This document shows positions 53,801 to 63,742 of a stretch of DNA of 64,000 nucleotides, piece by piece. The stretch comes from Gammaproteobacteria bacterium (GTDB lineage Bacteria > Pseudomonadota > Gammaproteobacteria > UBA4575). The notes beneath the pieces are model-generated. The model had not been told where the DNA came from and ran no database searches. It saw nothing but the letters and a program-made list of their open reading frames with translations. The position numbers and the translations under genes are program-made. The stretch spans positions 1,099,869 through 1,163,868 of the forward strand of contig JAWPMW010000001.1 of assembly GCA_033344735.1 (NCBI GenBank), given 5' to 3'. How positions within the stretch are numbered: the stretch's first letter is position 1; every line of letters starts with the position of its first letter.

Positions 53801-54185
53801 TATCACACTTGAACAGCTCACACCGCTTAAAAGCGAAGCTTGTATGTGTCTAAATGATGATGGCCTTAAAATAATTTTTGAAAAAAACGACACACAGCAA
53901 GTACATCATGAAGTCTCTGTAGCCAGCACATTAGGCACAGAACCAATTAATATTATTGATCAAATGATTGTAAGCAATGAAAGTGTTTGGATTATAGATT
54001 TCAAAACTCAGGCAGATATCTCAGAACAGAGCGCAAAAGCTGAAGCGATTAAATTCAAACCACAATTGACTCGCTACGCAAATGCAGTTCAATCACTTTA
54101 TCCAACACTAGCTATTAGATGTTCAATAGTGTTTACAAAAATAGCTAAGCTTGTAGATGTTTCTATTGATTCACCTACAAGCTAA
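50850..54185 (+). CDS. AddA/RecB-like UvrD-type helicase with C-terminal nuclease
   Basis: 1111 residues. SF1A helicase motifs in order: Walker A ASAGSGKT (18-25), DEFQDTN (398-404), GDIKQSIYRFRGA, VHGSKGLESPIVFI and LLYVALTRAKQ. The C-terminal RecB-type nuclease has Asp1037 in IIDQM, and Asp1050-Phe-Lys1052 in WIIDFKT followed by QLTRYANAV. This is the layout of AddA, which works with AddB in resecting DNA double-strand breaks. AddB normally lies directly upstream, but here the neighbour is parE on the other strand and dsbC downstream, so the partner is elsewhere or absent. Confidence 0.9.
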   Translation: MASLDTSTHPQNNANVFASAGSGKTWLLITRICRLLLAGAEPQQILAITFTRKSAAEMRARLFDKLQAWSVISETQLRNELAAIRETTDNSNIEKARGLYEKLLFSDQTIRISTFHAFCEEIIRAFPLESELPTTFELTEHSHVYANQAWQRLLTSSEQTGKTKLREALHTLFDFCFGLNGCKTALLSFLNARSEWRAFTKQSQDAVAFAYTELVKQVGESHDNEYSLWLQSNEFIDTLKKYYELLRTSPAKTYQQWADKIEPILSIQDQRLNSTLQSLRSALLTNDNNPRKLTISKAWQKIISPQQVDFLTRTHQEFTSKLLSLLDSQVHTRLLNANQAWFYAGRELLQQYQHVKFEHGIIDFNDLEWETYRLLQQEDHALWVQYKLGQRIRHFLVDEFQDTNPIQWHLLKPLIESSQDQHETQSSSLFLVGDIKQSIYRFRGANPEIQTLASEWSQQQLNSQLMSNDHSWRSSPAIIDCVNRIFSHHTIAEKFCLFQTHSYQHNDRWGFVKIHPLIDIQVKQELKQFRDPLSTPRENDEQTAHYKEGVLIAKEISRLIQSNTPIYDGDRIRAANYSDILILTRTRSHLEELKSGLVSASIPIQANDATRLLDFLEIKDMLALLTTLIDPYDDLAFTHLLSSPIFNIKEQQLIQLKVVDAATWKQKLDIYTADASPDNQLHAVKAKLYEWHQLSDRIPVHDLLNYIFSNWNILERYRSAIANSESQHICARLNQFLQQSLDIDSGRFSSIARFLRSIKETNPEALFVDDNEDANVVDIMTVHGSKGLESPIVFIADSGPSNEPPEQFNAITQWPATSESPEIFMLGCKQSSMSNSIQSIKDRASQSSDEGLNLLYVALTRAKQILIITGVNAARSSQLGWHHQCGTALEIEDNNEIWRHEHLSEPKIDADKSILPAKFNYPENFSDLLEPIGASSTMASINESTSDEALEGTLIHKLLEILSQSPDISDQALLNRVNIESDTHITLEQLTPLKSEACMCLNDDGLKIIFEKNDTQQVHHEVSVASTLGTEPINIIDQMIVSNESVWIIDFKTQADISEQSAKAEAIKFKPQLTRYANAVQSLYPTLAIRCSIVFTKIAKLVDVSIDSPTS

Positions 54186-54191
54186 AGTTAG

Positions 54192-54920
54192 TTAATTTTT
54201 AGCTAATTCATCTAGACGTTGCGCTAGAACTTCAGCCGGCATATAGCCTGGCATTAACTCTCCGTCAGCAGTTAGAATTGCTGGAGTTCCTGAGACACCA
54301 ATTTTCTTACCTATCTCGAAATGATCAGCTACTGGATTATCACAATTCTCTGCAGGCAACTCTTCACCATTCTTAGCTCTTGTTAATGCCTCTGCACGAT
54401 CCTTATTACACCAAACTGAAACAGCTTTAGTATAGCTTGGAGTAGTGATGCCATTGCGTGGAAACAGCAAATAATTGACCTTAATACCATAACTTGCATA
54501 TTGGTCCATTTCATTATGCAGTTTTCTACAGTAACCGCAGTCAATATCTGTAAATACAGTGACAGTATGCTTAGGCTTGTCTGATCCAAATGCAATATTT
54601 TCTTGTTGTTCCACTTGAGTCATATATTTTTTTCGCGCATTGCTTGAAGCGACAGCTGTAATATCACGCTTGCCATCCTCAAGGTCCATAACAACCCCTT
54701 GAATGACATATCTTGCATCCTCAGTCACATAAATAACTTGTGTTCCATAAACCGCTTCATAAAGGCCCTCAACAGCAGATTTAGAAACACTGTCTGGAGT
54801 ATGTGTTGGGAAAGATTCAACTAATTTTGCTTTGATCGCCTCTTCCTGTTTAGAAGAATCGGCATGTACAGCAAATGAAATAACAGCCAATATGACGAGT
54901 GCAGACAACCATCTGAACAT
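54192..54920 (-). CDS. dsbC: thiol:disulfide interchange protein DsbC
   Basis: 242 residues. Signal peptide MFRWLSALVILAVISFAVHA, N-terminal dimerisation domain, then a thioredoxin domain with active site Cys128-Gly-Tyr-Cys131 in TDIDCGYCRKLH and cis-Pro loop VSGTPAIL. Periplasmic disulfide isomerase kept reduced by DsbD. It lies 93 bp downstream of xerD on the same strand, the conserved xerD-dsbC pair, and is convergent with the helicase-nuclease gene. Confidence 0.96.
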   Translation of the reverse strand: MFRWLSALVILAVISFAVHADSSKQEEAIKAKLVESFPTHTPDSVSKSAVEGLYEAVYGTQVIYVTEDARYVIQGVVMDLEDGKRDITAVASSNARKKYMTQVEQQENIAFGSDKPKHTVTVFTDIDCGYCRKLHNEMDQYASYGIKVNYLLFPRNGITTPSYTKAVSVWCNKDRAEALTRAKNGEELPAENCDNPVADHFEIGKKIGVSGTPAILTADGELMPGYMPAEVLAQRLDELAKN

Positions 54921-55013
54921 GATGTTTCCTTGTATAAAATAAGTGAATTAAATGATAAGTATATAATTGGTAAACTTAATGGACCGGGAAAACATCAAAG
55001 TTATCCCAAAAGA

Positions 55014-55937
55014 TTAACCTCGAGGGTGGTGTTCCCGATGTAACTCCTGTAATCGCGCCTGAGCGATGTGGGTATAAACTTGAGTAGTAGATAAATCACT
55101 GTGCCCTAACAACATCTGAACAACCCTTAAATCAGCTCCATGGTTCAATAAATGAGTCGCAAAAGCATGTCTAAGTGTATGAGGACTCAAGTGTTTCTCA
55201 ATCCCTACTACACGTGCATGTCTCTTTATCACATGCCAAAATGCCTGTCGCGTCATCCCTAAACCACGATTAGACACAAACAGTACACTACAATCATGAC
55301 ATTCTTTTAACAAACCAGGTCTTGCCTCTGAAAAATATTTCTCCAACCACTCTCCTGCCTGCTCACCAAATGGAACTAATCGTTCTTTATTACCCTTGCC
55401 CACAATTCTTAATACACCCGTGCGCATATTAACTTGGTGCAATTGCAAATTAATCAGTTCAGACACTCGCAAGCCACATGCATATAACACCTCTAGCATA
55501 GTACGATCACGAATCCCCTGTGGTTTGCTAATATCAGGCGCAGCCAATAACATTTCCACATCATCTTCAGTTAGCACCTCAGGCAAATAACGGCCTAATT
55601 TGGGGAACTCTATTTTCTCAGTAGGATCACTAGCAACGTTCCCTTGCCTTAACTGAAACCGATAGAAACGACGAATACTCGACAGTAAACGTGCTCCAGA
55701 TCTAGGCTGCATTCCCTCGGCTACCCGATGGGCCAAATAATCTAACAAATGCTCATGTTTAACATCAGATATCGACACGTGTAATCTTGACAGCCATCGC
55801 AACAGATTAAACAAGTCATTTCTATAAGCGCTCAACGTATTCTCGCTAAGTCCATGCTCCATCCAGATATTGTCTAAAAACATCTCAACAATATCACTAT
55901 CCTTATCCATTAACTGATTTGCCGCATTAGTTGCCAT
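55014..55937 (-). CDS. xerD: site-specific tyrosine recombinase XerD
   Basis: 307 residues. Resolves chromosome dimers at dif with XerC. N-terminal SAM-like core-binding domain and a catalytic domain with Arg157 (ACGLRVSEL), a Lys in IVGKGNKERLVP, His253-x2-Arg256 (SPHTLRHAFATHLL), His279 (LLGHSDLSTTQ) and nucleophile Tyr288. XerD is favoured over XerC by the dsbC neighbour. An internal ATG at 55910 would fit E. coli XerD length slightly better; neither start has a clear Shine-Dalgarno. Confidence 0.94.
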   Translation of the reverse strand: MATNAANQLMDKDSDIVEMFLDNIWMEHGLSENTLSAYRNDLFNLLRWLSRLHVSISDVKHEHLLDYLAHRVAEGMQPRSGARLLSSIRRFYRFQLRQGNVASDPTEKIEFPKLGRYLPEVLTEDDVEMLLAAPDISKPQGIRDRTMLEVLYACGLRVSELINLQLHQVNMRTGVLRIVGKGNKERLVPFGEQAGEWLEKYFSEARPGLLKECHDCSVLFVSNRGLGMTRQAFWHVIKRHARVVGIEKHLSPHTLRHAFATHLLNHGADLRVVQMLLGHSDLSTTQVYTHIAQARLQELHREHHPRG

Positions 55938-56188
55938 AAGAGTAATTTACCAAACTCGAGCAAAGCGCTCTGATATCGAATGAAAGAAAGGAACATAAAA
56001 GACAAAATACATGACTTGTTTTAACTGAATTAAAAACGATGAAAATAATCATAGACAATTTTAATTGGTAAACATGTTGTATAGTGTAAATGCTTTTTAT
56101 GAATTAATCATCTTTTTGTTAGTTTATAATATTTATCTATAGTTCCGCATAATATAAACAAGCATTAATCATTGCGACTTAAACCAAA

Positions 56189-56617
56189 ATGGAAAATAAA
56201 ATTTTAACTTCTCCCGTAAGTTTGCTGCGCCGAATTGCAATCATGTTTTATGATTCCATTCTGCTTATTGCGTTATTATTTTTTGCATCATTACCTATTG
56301 CCATCCCACTTAAAATAACAATGGAACATCCATATTATCCTTTATATATCCTTTATATACATGTTGTTGCATTTTTATTTTTTGGCTGGTGCTGGACACG
56401 TGGAGGACAAACATTAGGTTCAAAAACATGGAAAATTCGGGTCATTTCTGATACTGGAAACAAAGTCACTTGGAAACAAGCTTTCTTGCGCTATATGGGC
56501 TCTATTTTATGTTGGCTCAGTTTAGGCATTGGATTTTTATGGTGTTACACTAACAAGGAACGCCGCGCATGGAATGACATTCTCTCCAAAACACGCTTAA
56601 GCAGAGTCAACGAGTAA
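56189..56617 (+). CDS. RDD family membrane protein
   Basis: 142 residues with three predicted transmembrane segments. Begins with the RDD-type LLRRIAIMFYDSILLIAL (Arg-Asp-like positions degenerate to Arg/Tyr-Asp) and has GGQTLGSKTWKIRVISDTG and NKERRAWNDILSKT near the end, typical of the family. Function unknown; some RDD proteins act as ion exchangers. The 251-bp AT-rich gap before it holds a perfect TATAAT at about 56132 but no clear -35. Its 3' end overlaps the convergent lptG by 11 bp. Confidence 0.85.
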   Translation: MENKILTSPVSLLRRIAIMFYDSILLIALLFFASLPIAIPLKITMEHPYYPLYILYIHVVAFLFFGWCWTRGGQTLGSKTWKIRVISDTGNKVTWKQAFLRYMGSILCWLSLGIGFLWCYTNKERRAWNDILSKTRLSRVNE

Positions 56618-57671
56618 ATTTAAATGCGAACATTGAACATGCCAAAATTAATATAACAGGTAAAAATGCCACCAAGATGGGAGAAAATTTGTACACAACG
56701 GCACCATTAGTAATCGCTTCAACAACAATATATACAAGCAACGCAATCACCATACCAATCAGTAGTCGTTGGCCTGCACCACCCAATTGTCGGGGTCGAA
56801 ATACTAACGGCAGCGCCAATAACAACATAGCTAAACCAACAAATGGCACTGCCATTCTTTTAAAGAATGCCACTTGATACTCGCGAGCATCTAAATGATT
56901 TTGCTCTAGATAGGAAATATATTCATATAGACGCTGCACGGACATCTTAAACGGGTCTGATGTTACTGACTGCAAGAAACTACTTAGAAACAAATCAGGC
57001 ATAGGGTGAATATCTGAATTCTTAGCAATAACGACATTATTCTCACCGCTGAAAAGAGAACTACGATAGCCCTTTAGATGCCACAAGTCTTGCATCCTAA
57101 TTGCTGACTTTGCCTCACTAATAGAGTCAATATAACCACTTTTATTGAAGCCATAGATCGCCACATCACTCAATAAATCTTGCGAAACAGCTCGACCAAC
57201 TCTAATAAAGCGGTCTTGATCACGCACCCAGTAACTCTCGTCTGAAGCTAACAAAATATTCTCTTCATCATCTTGCAGCATGGCCAAAGAAATTTTATCG
57301 CTGAATGGTACATATATCTCAACTACAACAGTCAAAACAACAGTAACCAACAATCCCGCAATACAAGAAATCATTCCTACTCTGAAACGACTATATCCAC
57401 CAGCACCTACAGCCACCAATTCCGAACTAGCAGCGAATTGCCCAAGACTAAATAAGGCTCCAATCAACATACTACTTGGCAAAAATTCAAATAATTTATG
57501 AGGGACATCTAATAATGTCAGTATTAGCACATCAGAAAACTTATCTCCCGCACTCATTCTTCCTACTTGATAAAACAAATCACCCAGCCAGTCGATCGCA
57601 CAAATAATAAGCAACGCAATAACGATTCCAATCAATACAGATCGAGCCAGATATATATCTAAAATTTTCAT
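56607..57671 (-). CDS. lptG: LPS export ABC transporter permease LptG
   Basis: 354 residues. Six transmembrane helices, three at each end, around a periplasmic beta-jellyroll domain. With LptF and the LptB ATPase it extracts LPS from the inner membrane. N-terminal ILDIYLARSVLIGIVIALL and the ELVAVGAGGYSRFRVG coupling-helix region fit YjgP/YjgQ proteins. Assigned LptG because it is second after lptF (1 bp gap). Confidence 0.94.
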   Translation of the reverse strand: MKILDIYLARSVLIGIVIALLIICAIDWLGDLFYQVGRMSAGDKFSDVLILTLLDVPHKLFEFLPSSMLIGALFSLGQFAASSELVAVGAGGYSRFRVGMISCIAGLLVTVVLTVVVEIYVPFSDKISLAMLQDDEENILLASDESYWVRDQDRFIRVGRAVSQDLLSDVAIYGFNKSGYIDSISEAKSAIRMQDLWHLKGYRSSLFSGENNVVIAKNSDIHPMPDLFLSSFLQSVTSDPFKMSVQRLYEYISYLEQNHLDAREYQVAFFKRMAVPFVGLAMLLLALPLVFRPRQLGGAGQRLLIGMVIALLVYIVVEAITNGAVVYKFSPILVAFLPVILILACSMFAFKFTR

Positions 57672-57672
57672 C

Positions 57673-58761
57673 TTAAGTAAACGTCATTGCATGTTTAAAA
57701 CGTGAGAAGGCATCTCGTTGATATGCCAAAACTGTACCAATTACTACAATTAGGTGAATACTAAGAAGAGAAAAAATACCATAACTTTCTCCACGTTTAA
57801 TCCAACTACAAGCCACAATAACCAAGTTGAGATAAAGAATATAAATTAAAACTGCTATAGCTAATCGTGAAAATCGTCCAGAATTTGGCGCCACTTTGCT
57901 CAAAGGTATTGCCAATAGCATAAGCACTAATGTTGAAAATACTATTGAACAGCGTTGAAATATTTCAGCAACATAACTCGCATCACGCATACTAAATAAA
58001 GACACTAGATCTTGGTATTTCGCCTTACTCGCTTCACGAGAAAAATCTGTTCTAGGTGGATATACACGATGCTCTTGGTAAGTAGAAATTGCATAATCTG
58101 CTTGTCCTGGTATGCCTTCAATTGTTTTACCGTCAAACAGTACAAATACTTGAGTTAGATCTTCGTCATCAGACTCTATATGAGCACGTTCAGCCACCTC
58201 GACCACTAACTTTCCACCCTCGCTTCTCTGTACAAAAACATTTCGCAATGAGCCATCTTCAGAATCCTCAGACTCTGCATAAACAACCCAACCAGTACTC
58301 TCTAACTCAAAAAATTTCCCAGGAGATAGTTGCCCAAGCACCATGCTTTGCTCGGTCACACTTTCTATTACTTCGGCAAGTCTATGCGCCCATGGTGAAA
58401 TATATGAAACCAACAAATAGACGGCTAACAACACCGGAATGCCAATAGACATAACCGCTTTAATCAAATCTTTATTACTTGCCCCGCCGGCCATAGCCGC
58501 ATTGATCTCGCTGTCTTTATACATGCGGCTTAACACCAAAATAATAGCAATGAACAAAGAAAACGGTAGCAAGATAACCAAATATCGAATGACGCCTAAT
58601 AATAATACCGCGCCAAGCATATTTGCACTCAAATCACCATCCAGCACTTCACCCAACAGCTGTATAAAAAGCTTACCCAAAATGATTAGTAGCAATATCA
58701 GAGCAACAGAAGCGATAGCCGCTACAATGTCACGAGCAATATATTGAGAGATTATCCTCAT
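57673..58761 (-). CDS. lptF: LPS export ABC transporter permease LptF
   Basis: 362 residues. Same topology as LptG. Begins MRIISQYIARDIVAAI; coupling helix region MYKDSEINAAMAGGASNKDL; central periplasmic jellyroll; C-terminal helices from IVFSTLVLMLLAIPLSKVAP. It is divergent from pepA, the conserved lptFG/pepA arrangement, and is translationally close to lptG. Confidence 0.95.
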   Translation of the reverse strand: MRIISQYIARDIVAAIASVALILLLIILGKLFIQLLGEVLDGDLSANMLGAVLLLGVIRYLVILLPFSLFIAIILVLSRMYKDSEINAAMAGGASNKDLIKAVMSIGIPVLLAVYLLVSYISPWAHRLAEVIESVTEQSMVLGQLSPGKFFELESTGWVVYAESEDSEDGSLRNVFVQRSEGGKLVVEVAERAHIESDDEDLTQVFVLFDGKTIEGIPGQADYAISTYQEHRVYPPRTDFSREASKAKYQDLVSLFSMRDASYVAEIFQRCSIVFSTLVLMLLAIPLSKVAPNSGRFSRLAIAVLIYILYLNLVIVACSWIKRGESYGIFSLLSIHLIVVIGTVLAYQRDAFSRFKHAMTFT

Positions 58762-58874
58762 TATTCAGCAGTATTTAGTACAACTTACGAAAAAGTTGAT
58801 TCATTTTTTTTGATCCATGTAGAATTCACTAATTAAGATTCGCAAAACCACTCAAAAATTTTCAGGAGAACAAA

Positions 58875-60368
58875 ATGGAGTATCTCGTAAAACGTAGTGC
58901 AATTACTAGCGAGAAAAGCGCATGTGCGATTGTGGCAGTATTTGCAAACAAGCGTTTAAGCGACGAAGCTCAACAGCTGGACAAGTTATATGGCGGAATT
59001 TTATCCTCTGCTACCAAAGGCGGGGATATCAGTGGCAATTTAGCTGAAACACTTCTACTGCATACACCAAAAAACTCAATCCACAAACGCATTTTACTTG
59101 TAGGATGCGGCAAAGCTAAAGAATTGGACATTCTTAAATATAGAAAGATCCTCAATGCAGGCATCAATACTCTAAAAAGTACTGGCTCCCCTGATGCAAT
59201 AAGTTCACTCACCACGCTAGATATAAACAATCACAATGCTCAATCGCTCACCCGAATGCACATCTTGCTGACTGAAGACAACTATTATAAATACGACCAA
59301 ACGCTTTCCAATAAGAAATCACCAAACAAATTAAAAAGAATTAAATTTACTTGCAACCAAGCCTCAGAACTAAAAAAAATTAAGCAAGGCATCATTCAAG
59401 GCAAAGCCATTGCAGATGGCATGATGGTTACCAAAGAGCTAGGCAACTTACCCGCAAACGTGTGCACTCCAAGATATCTCGCTAAAACTGCACAAAGTAT
59501 TAAGAAAGGAAAAGGGAAATTATCGCTCACAATTCTAGATGAACGTGAAATGAAAAAACTTGGCATGGGCTCTCTATTGTCTGTGTCTGCTGGTAGCGCA
59601 GAACCAGCCAAGTTGATTTCACTGCAATATAAAGGTGCTGCTCGCAACAGCAAGCCAGTAGTACTAGTAGGAAAAGGCATCACTTTTGATACAGGTGGGA
59701 TTTCACTCAAGCCTGGTGCGGGCATGGATGAAATGAAGTTCGATATGTGTGGCGCAGCAACTGTTCTCGGCACCATGCAAGCTATTAGTGATATGAATTT
59801 ACCACTTAATGTCATTGGACTCGTTGCTGCTGCTGAAAATATGCCAGGAGGCAAGGCTACTAAACCTGGTGATGTGGTCACTTCAATGTCAGGCCAAACA
59901 ATCGAGGTTCTAAATACAGATGCAGAAGGTCGCTTAGTATTATGCGATGCACTTTCGTATGCTAAGCGCTATGACCCAGATGTCGTCATCGACATGGCAA
60001 CTCTCACCGGCGCATGTATCGTTGCACTCGGACATGAAGCAAGCGGACTGATGAGTAATTCCGATAAGTTAAGTGATGACTTACTAGAAGCAGGTCAATC
60101 AACAGGTGATCGCGCATGGCGATTACCTATATGGGATGAATACCAACCACTACTTGATAGCAACTTTGCAGACATTGCAAATATTGGTGGACGATGGGCA
60201 GGAACCATAACTGCAGCATGCTTCCTTGCCCGTTTTACCAAAGAATACAAATGGGCTCACTTAGATATTGCTGGCACCGCCTGGAATCAAGGTAAAAATA
60301 AAGGTGCTACTGGACGCCCTGTTCCCATGCTAACAGAGTACTTAATGCGAAGAGCACACACTGCATAA
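58875..60368 (+). CDS. pepA: leucyl aminopeptidase
   Basis: 497 residues. M17 metallo-aminopeptidase; in E. coli PepA also binds DNA at cer recombination and carAB. C-terminal catalytic domain with GKGITFDTGGISLKPG, DMCGAATVLG, and the signature NTDAEGRLVLCDAL. A strong Shine-Dalgarno (CAGGAGAAC) precedes the ATG. Heads the pepA-holC-valS run. Confidence 0.97.
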   Translation: MEYLVKRSAITSEKSACAIVAVFANKRLSDEAQQLDKLYGGILSSATKGGDISGNLAETLLLHTPKNSIHKRILLVGCGKAKELDILKYRKILNAGINTLKSTGSPDAISSLTTLDINNHNAQSLTRMHILLTEDNYYKYDQTLSNKKSPNKLKRIKFTCNQASELKKIKQGIIQGKAIADGMMVTKELGNLPANVCTPRYLAKTAQSIKKGKGKLSLTILDEREMKKLGMGSLLSVSAGSAEPAKLISLQYKGAARNSKPVVLVGKGITFDTGGISLKPGAGMDEMKFDMCGAATVLGTMQAISDMNLPLNVIGLVAAAENMPGGKATKPGDVVTSMSGQTIEVLNTDAEGRLVLCDALSYAKRYDPDVVIDMATLTGACIVALGHEASGLMSNSDKLSDDLLEAGQSTGDRAWRLPIWDEYQPLLDSNFADIANIGGRWAGTITAACFLARFTKEYKWAHLDIAGTAWNQGKNKGATGRPVPMLTEYLMRRAHTA

Positions 60369-60369
60369 C

Positions 60370-60792
60370 GTGCCACAAATCGATTTTTATATTGTCGATG
60401 ACCGCGCGACAGATGCTTGGTTGCGCTACGCATGTCGCTTGGTTGAAAAAGCCTATAATCTAGGTATGCATGTCCATATTCACACGCCCAATGAAAGCTT
60501 AACCAAGCAAATGGATGAACTACTTTGGGTGTTTCGTGATCGAAGTTTCATCCCACACCAACAGACTTGTGCGGAAAATGAGCTATGCGCAGTTACCTTG
60601 AATCATCTCCAGTTACCAGCAAAACGCGAGTTACTAGTCAATCTTTCTCCCGATGCTCCTGATTTTTATAATCAATTTGAACGTGTTATAGAAGTTGTTA
60701 GCACTGAAACCGCAATGAAACAAAAAGCACGTGATCGTTTTCGCTTCTACAAAGAAAAAGGTGATACTCCTACTCACCATCAAGTAAGTTAA
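60370..60792 (+). CDS. holC: DNA polymerase III chi subunit
   Basis: 140 residues. Clamp-loader accessory that contacts SSB. Recognised by IDFYIVDD, CRLVEKAYNLGMHVHIHTP, MDELLWVFRDRSFIPH and RFRFYKEKGDTPTHH, plus its place between pepA and valS. Start is GTG, one base after the pepA stop, with no Shine-Dalgarno, so translation is probably coupled to pepA. Confidence 0.93.
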   Translation: MPQIDFYIVDDRATDAWLRYACRLVEKAYNLGMHVHIHTPNESLTKQMDELLWVFRDRSFIPHQQTCAENELCAVTLNHLQLPAKRELLVNLSPDAPDFYNQFERVIEVVSTETAMKQKARDRFRFYKEKGDTPTHHQVS

Positions 60793-60917
60793 AGGTTACT
60801 CACACACTTTTTTGTGCAATTGATGCAACAAACAATGGTTAGCACAAGCGTTTACAAATAGAATAGCTATATTAATTTCTCACGCGACTATTATCATCTT
60901 CAGGAAACCGACCCAAC

Positions 60918-63677
60918 GTGGAAAAAGTCTACCAACCTCACGACATTGAAAAGCATTGGTACCAGGAATGGAAATCTCAAGGATATTTCCAACCCTCTCA
61001 GTTAGATGCGCAACCCTTCTGCATTATGATCCCACCTCCGAATGTCACTGGTACTCTACATATGGGACATGCTTTCAATAATACTGTGATGGATAGTCTG
61101 ACACGCTATCACCGCATGTGCGGTGACAACACGCTATGGCAGCCTGGTACAGACCATGCAGGAATTGCAACGCAAATGGTCGTTGAAAGACAACTTAATG
61201 CCGCCGGCACTTCGCGTACAGAATTAGGTCGAGATGCTTTTCTAGATAAAGTTTGGGAATGGAAACAACACTCTGGTAACACCATTTCTCAGCAATTAGA
61301 AAGATTAGGCTCTTCAGTAGACTGGTCACGCGAAAGGTTCACCATGGATGACGGCTTATCTAAAGCTGTGCGTGAAGTGTTCGTTCGATTACATGAAGAA
61401 GGTTTAATTTATCGCGGCAAAAGACTCGTTAATTGGGATCCAGTGTTACATACTGCTGTCTCAGACTTAGAGGTCATATCAGAAGAAGAAAACGGCCATC
61501 TCTGGCATATGCGTTATCCTTTAACAGATGGCAGCGGACACTTAGTAGTTGCAACAACTCGACCGGAAACTATGTTGGGTGATAGTGCTGTCGCTGTTCA
61601 CCCCGAAGATGAGCGCTACAAACATTTAGTTGGCAAATCGGTCACTCTACCAATATGTAATAGAGAGATACCTATCATTGCTGATGATTATGTAGATCCT
61701 GAATTTGGCTCTGGCTGTGTGAAAATTACACCTGCACATGATTTCAATGATTATGAAGTAGGCAAACGTCATGATTTACCCATAATTAATATTTTTACAG
61801 TGGATGCTAAAATCAATGAAAATGCGCCTAATGCATTCAAAAATATGGATCGCTATGACGCTCGCAAAAAAGCAATCGATGATCTTAAAGAATTAGATTT
61901 ACTTGAAAAGATTGCCGACCATAAACTAATGGTTCCACGTGGTGATCGATCTGGCGCAGTAGTTGAGCCCTTCTTAACAGACCAGTGGTATGTGAAAATT
62001 GAACCGCTTGCTGAACCTGCAATTAAAGCGGTTGAAGACGGTACTATCCGTTTTATACCAGAAAATTGGAATAACACTTACTTTGAGTGGATGCGCAACA
62101 TTCAAGATTGGTGCATTAGTCGTCAGCTTTGGTGGGGGCATCGCATTCCTGCTTGGTATGATGAACAAGGCAATGTTTATGTCGGCCGCGATGAAACTGA
62201 AGTCCGCAATAAACATAATTTAGACGAAAGCATTAATCTTACACAAGATGAAGATGTTCTTGACACCTGGTTCTCATCAGCACTGTGGCCTTTTTCAACG
62301 CTAGGCTGGCCAGAAAAAACGCCTGAGCTAAAACAATTCTATCCAACTTCAGTACTAGTTACCGGCTTTGATATTATTTTCTTCTGGGTCGCACGCATGA
62401 TTATGATGGGCATGAAATTTATGGATGATATCCCTTTCAAGGATATCTATATCCACGGCTTGGTACGCGATTCCGATGGACAAAAAATGTCTAAGTCAAA
62501 AGGCAATGTACTAGACCCAATTGATTTAATTGATGGCATTACTTTAGAGGCGCTTATCGAAAAACGTACTAAGGGTCTCATGCAACCTAAAATGGCTGCG
62601 AAAATTGAATCCTCTACACGCAAACAATACCCCGACGGTATTCCTGCGTTTGGCACGGATGCATTAAGGTTTACATTTGCAGCATTAGCATCAACCGGAC
62701 GTGACGTTAAATTTGATCTACATCGTATTGAAGGTTACCGAAATTTCTGCAACAAGCTATGGAATGCGTCTCGCTTTGTACTAATGAACTGCGAAGATCA
62801 ACAAGTCGCAGATAAAATTGATTTTGCATCGTTACCGCCCACAGATAAATGGATACTAAGCCGTCAGCAAGAGTTAACAGACTTGGTTCATCGCGACATC
62901 CAAAATTATCGTTTTGATCTGGCTGCCAAAGCCTTGTATGAATTCACCTGGAATGAATTTTGTGACTGGTACTTAGAACTAATAAAACCAGTGATGTTTT
63001 CTGATGATGAACACGCAAAAAAACAAACGCGACGAGTGCTGCTTGAGGTGCTTGAGAATCTACTCAGACTACTGCACCCAATTATTCCTTTTATTACCGA
63101 AGAAATATGGCAGTCAATTGCTCCCAAATTAGGCATTAATGAAAAAAGCATCATGCTTCAAACTTACCCTAGGAGTAATAATGATCTAGTTGATGTGAAT
63201 AGCGCTGCTGAAATAGACTGGTTAAAAGAGTTTATTGCTGGTGTTCGCAAGATACGATCGGAAATGAACATTCCTCCAGGCAAGGAAGTTCCTGTGTTTC
63301 TGCAACAATGTTCAAGTACAGACATAGAACGACTTGAAACGCATCGTAACGCTTTAGACAAACTCGCCAAACTCGAAAGCATTACCGTAATACCCAATGA
63401 AGAAGCACCTGAAGCTGCATTAGCCCTGGTTGGTGAAATGAAAGTGTTGATCCCTATGGCAGGCTTAATTAATAAAGATGAAGAACTACAACGACTGACT
63501 AAAGACATTAGCAAACTTGAATCCAATATTGAGAAAACTCAAGCAAAATTAAACAACCCAAACTTTAAAGACAAGGCGCCTGCTACTATCGTAAAAAAAG
63601 AACAAGATAGAATAAAAGAACAAGAACAGACACTGGCCGAATTACACCAGCAAAAAGATAAGATACAAAAACTATAG
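60918..63677 (+). CDS. valS: valyl-tRNA synthetase
   Basis: 919 residues. Class I synthetase with HIGH-type motif HMGH (48-51) in [12 protein letters not shown], editing domain (CP1) with [22 protein letters not shown] (523-527), anticodon-binding domain and C-terminal coiled coil ([18 protein letters not shown]). Start is GTG at 60918, preceded by AGGA about 12 nt away. The 125-bp gap after holC could hold its own promoter; I could not place one. Confidence 0.97.
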   Translation: MEKVYQPHDIEKHWYQEWKSQGYFQPSQLDAQPFCIMIPPPNVTGTLHMGHAFNNTVMDSLTRYHRMCGDNTLWQPGTDHAGIATQMVVERQLNAAGTSRTELGRDAFLDKVWEWKQHSGNTISQQLERLGSSVDWSRERFTMDDGLSKAVREVFVRLHEEGLIYRGKRLVNWDPVLHTAVSDLEVISEEENGHLWHMRYPLTDGSGHLVVATTRPETMLGDSAVAVHPEDERYKHLVGKSVTLPICNREIPIIADDYVDPEFGSGCVKITPAHDFNDYEVGKRHDLPIINIFTVDAKINENAPNAFKNMDRYDARKKAIDDLKELDLLEKIADHKLMVPRGDRSGAVVEPFLTDQWYVKIEPLAEPAIKAVEDGTIRFIPENWNNTYFEWMRNIQDWCISRQLWWGHRIPAWYDEQGNVYVGRDETEVRNKHNLDESINLTQDEDVLDTWFSSALWPFSTLGWPEKTPELKQFYPTSVLVTGFDIIFFWVARMIMMGMKFMDDIPFKDIYIHGLVRDSDGQKMSKSKGNVLDPIDLIDGITLEALIEKRTKGLMQPKMAAKIESSTRKQYPDGIPAFGTDALRFTFAALASTGRDVKFDLHRIEGYRNFCNKLWNASRFVLMNCEDQQVADKIDFASLPPTDKWILSRQQELTDLVHRDIQNYRFDLAAKALYEFTWNEFCDWYLELIKPVMFSDDEHAKKQTRRVLLEVLENLLRLLHPIIPFITEEIWQSIAPKLGINEKSIMLQTYPRSNNDLVDVNSAAEIDWLKEFIAGVRKIRSEMNIPPGKEVPVFLQQCSSTDIERLETHRNALDKLAKLESITVIPNEEAPEAALALVGEMKVLIPMAGLINKDEELQRLTKDISKLESNIEKTQAKLNNPNFKDKAPATIVKKEQDRIKEQEQTLAELHQQKDKIQKL

Positions 63678-63693
63678 CTGTCGCTATCTGTAA

Positions 63694-63742
63694 TTAACGA
63701 CTTTAAAAATTATGTCACACAAACACAGAGATTAGTCGTTAA
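63694..63742. repeat. inverted repeat after valS
   Basis: TTAACGACT (63694-63702) and AGTCGTTAA (63734-63742) are perfect 9-bp inverted arms with 31 bp between. The right arm covers the stop codon of the small minus-strand ORF. Could be a loose terminator hairpin between convergent genes, or chance. Confidence 0.3.

Noticed and set aside
54180-54204. Bidirectional terminator between the helicase-nuclease and dsbC
   Set aside because: AGCTAAA/TTTAGCT forms a 7-bp stem with an 11-nt loop, but it is AT-rich and has no T-tract on either side.
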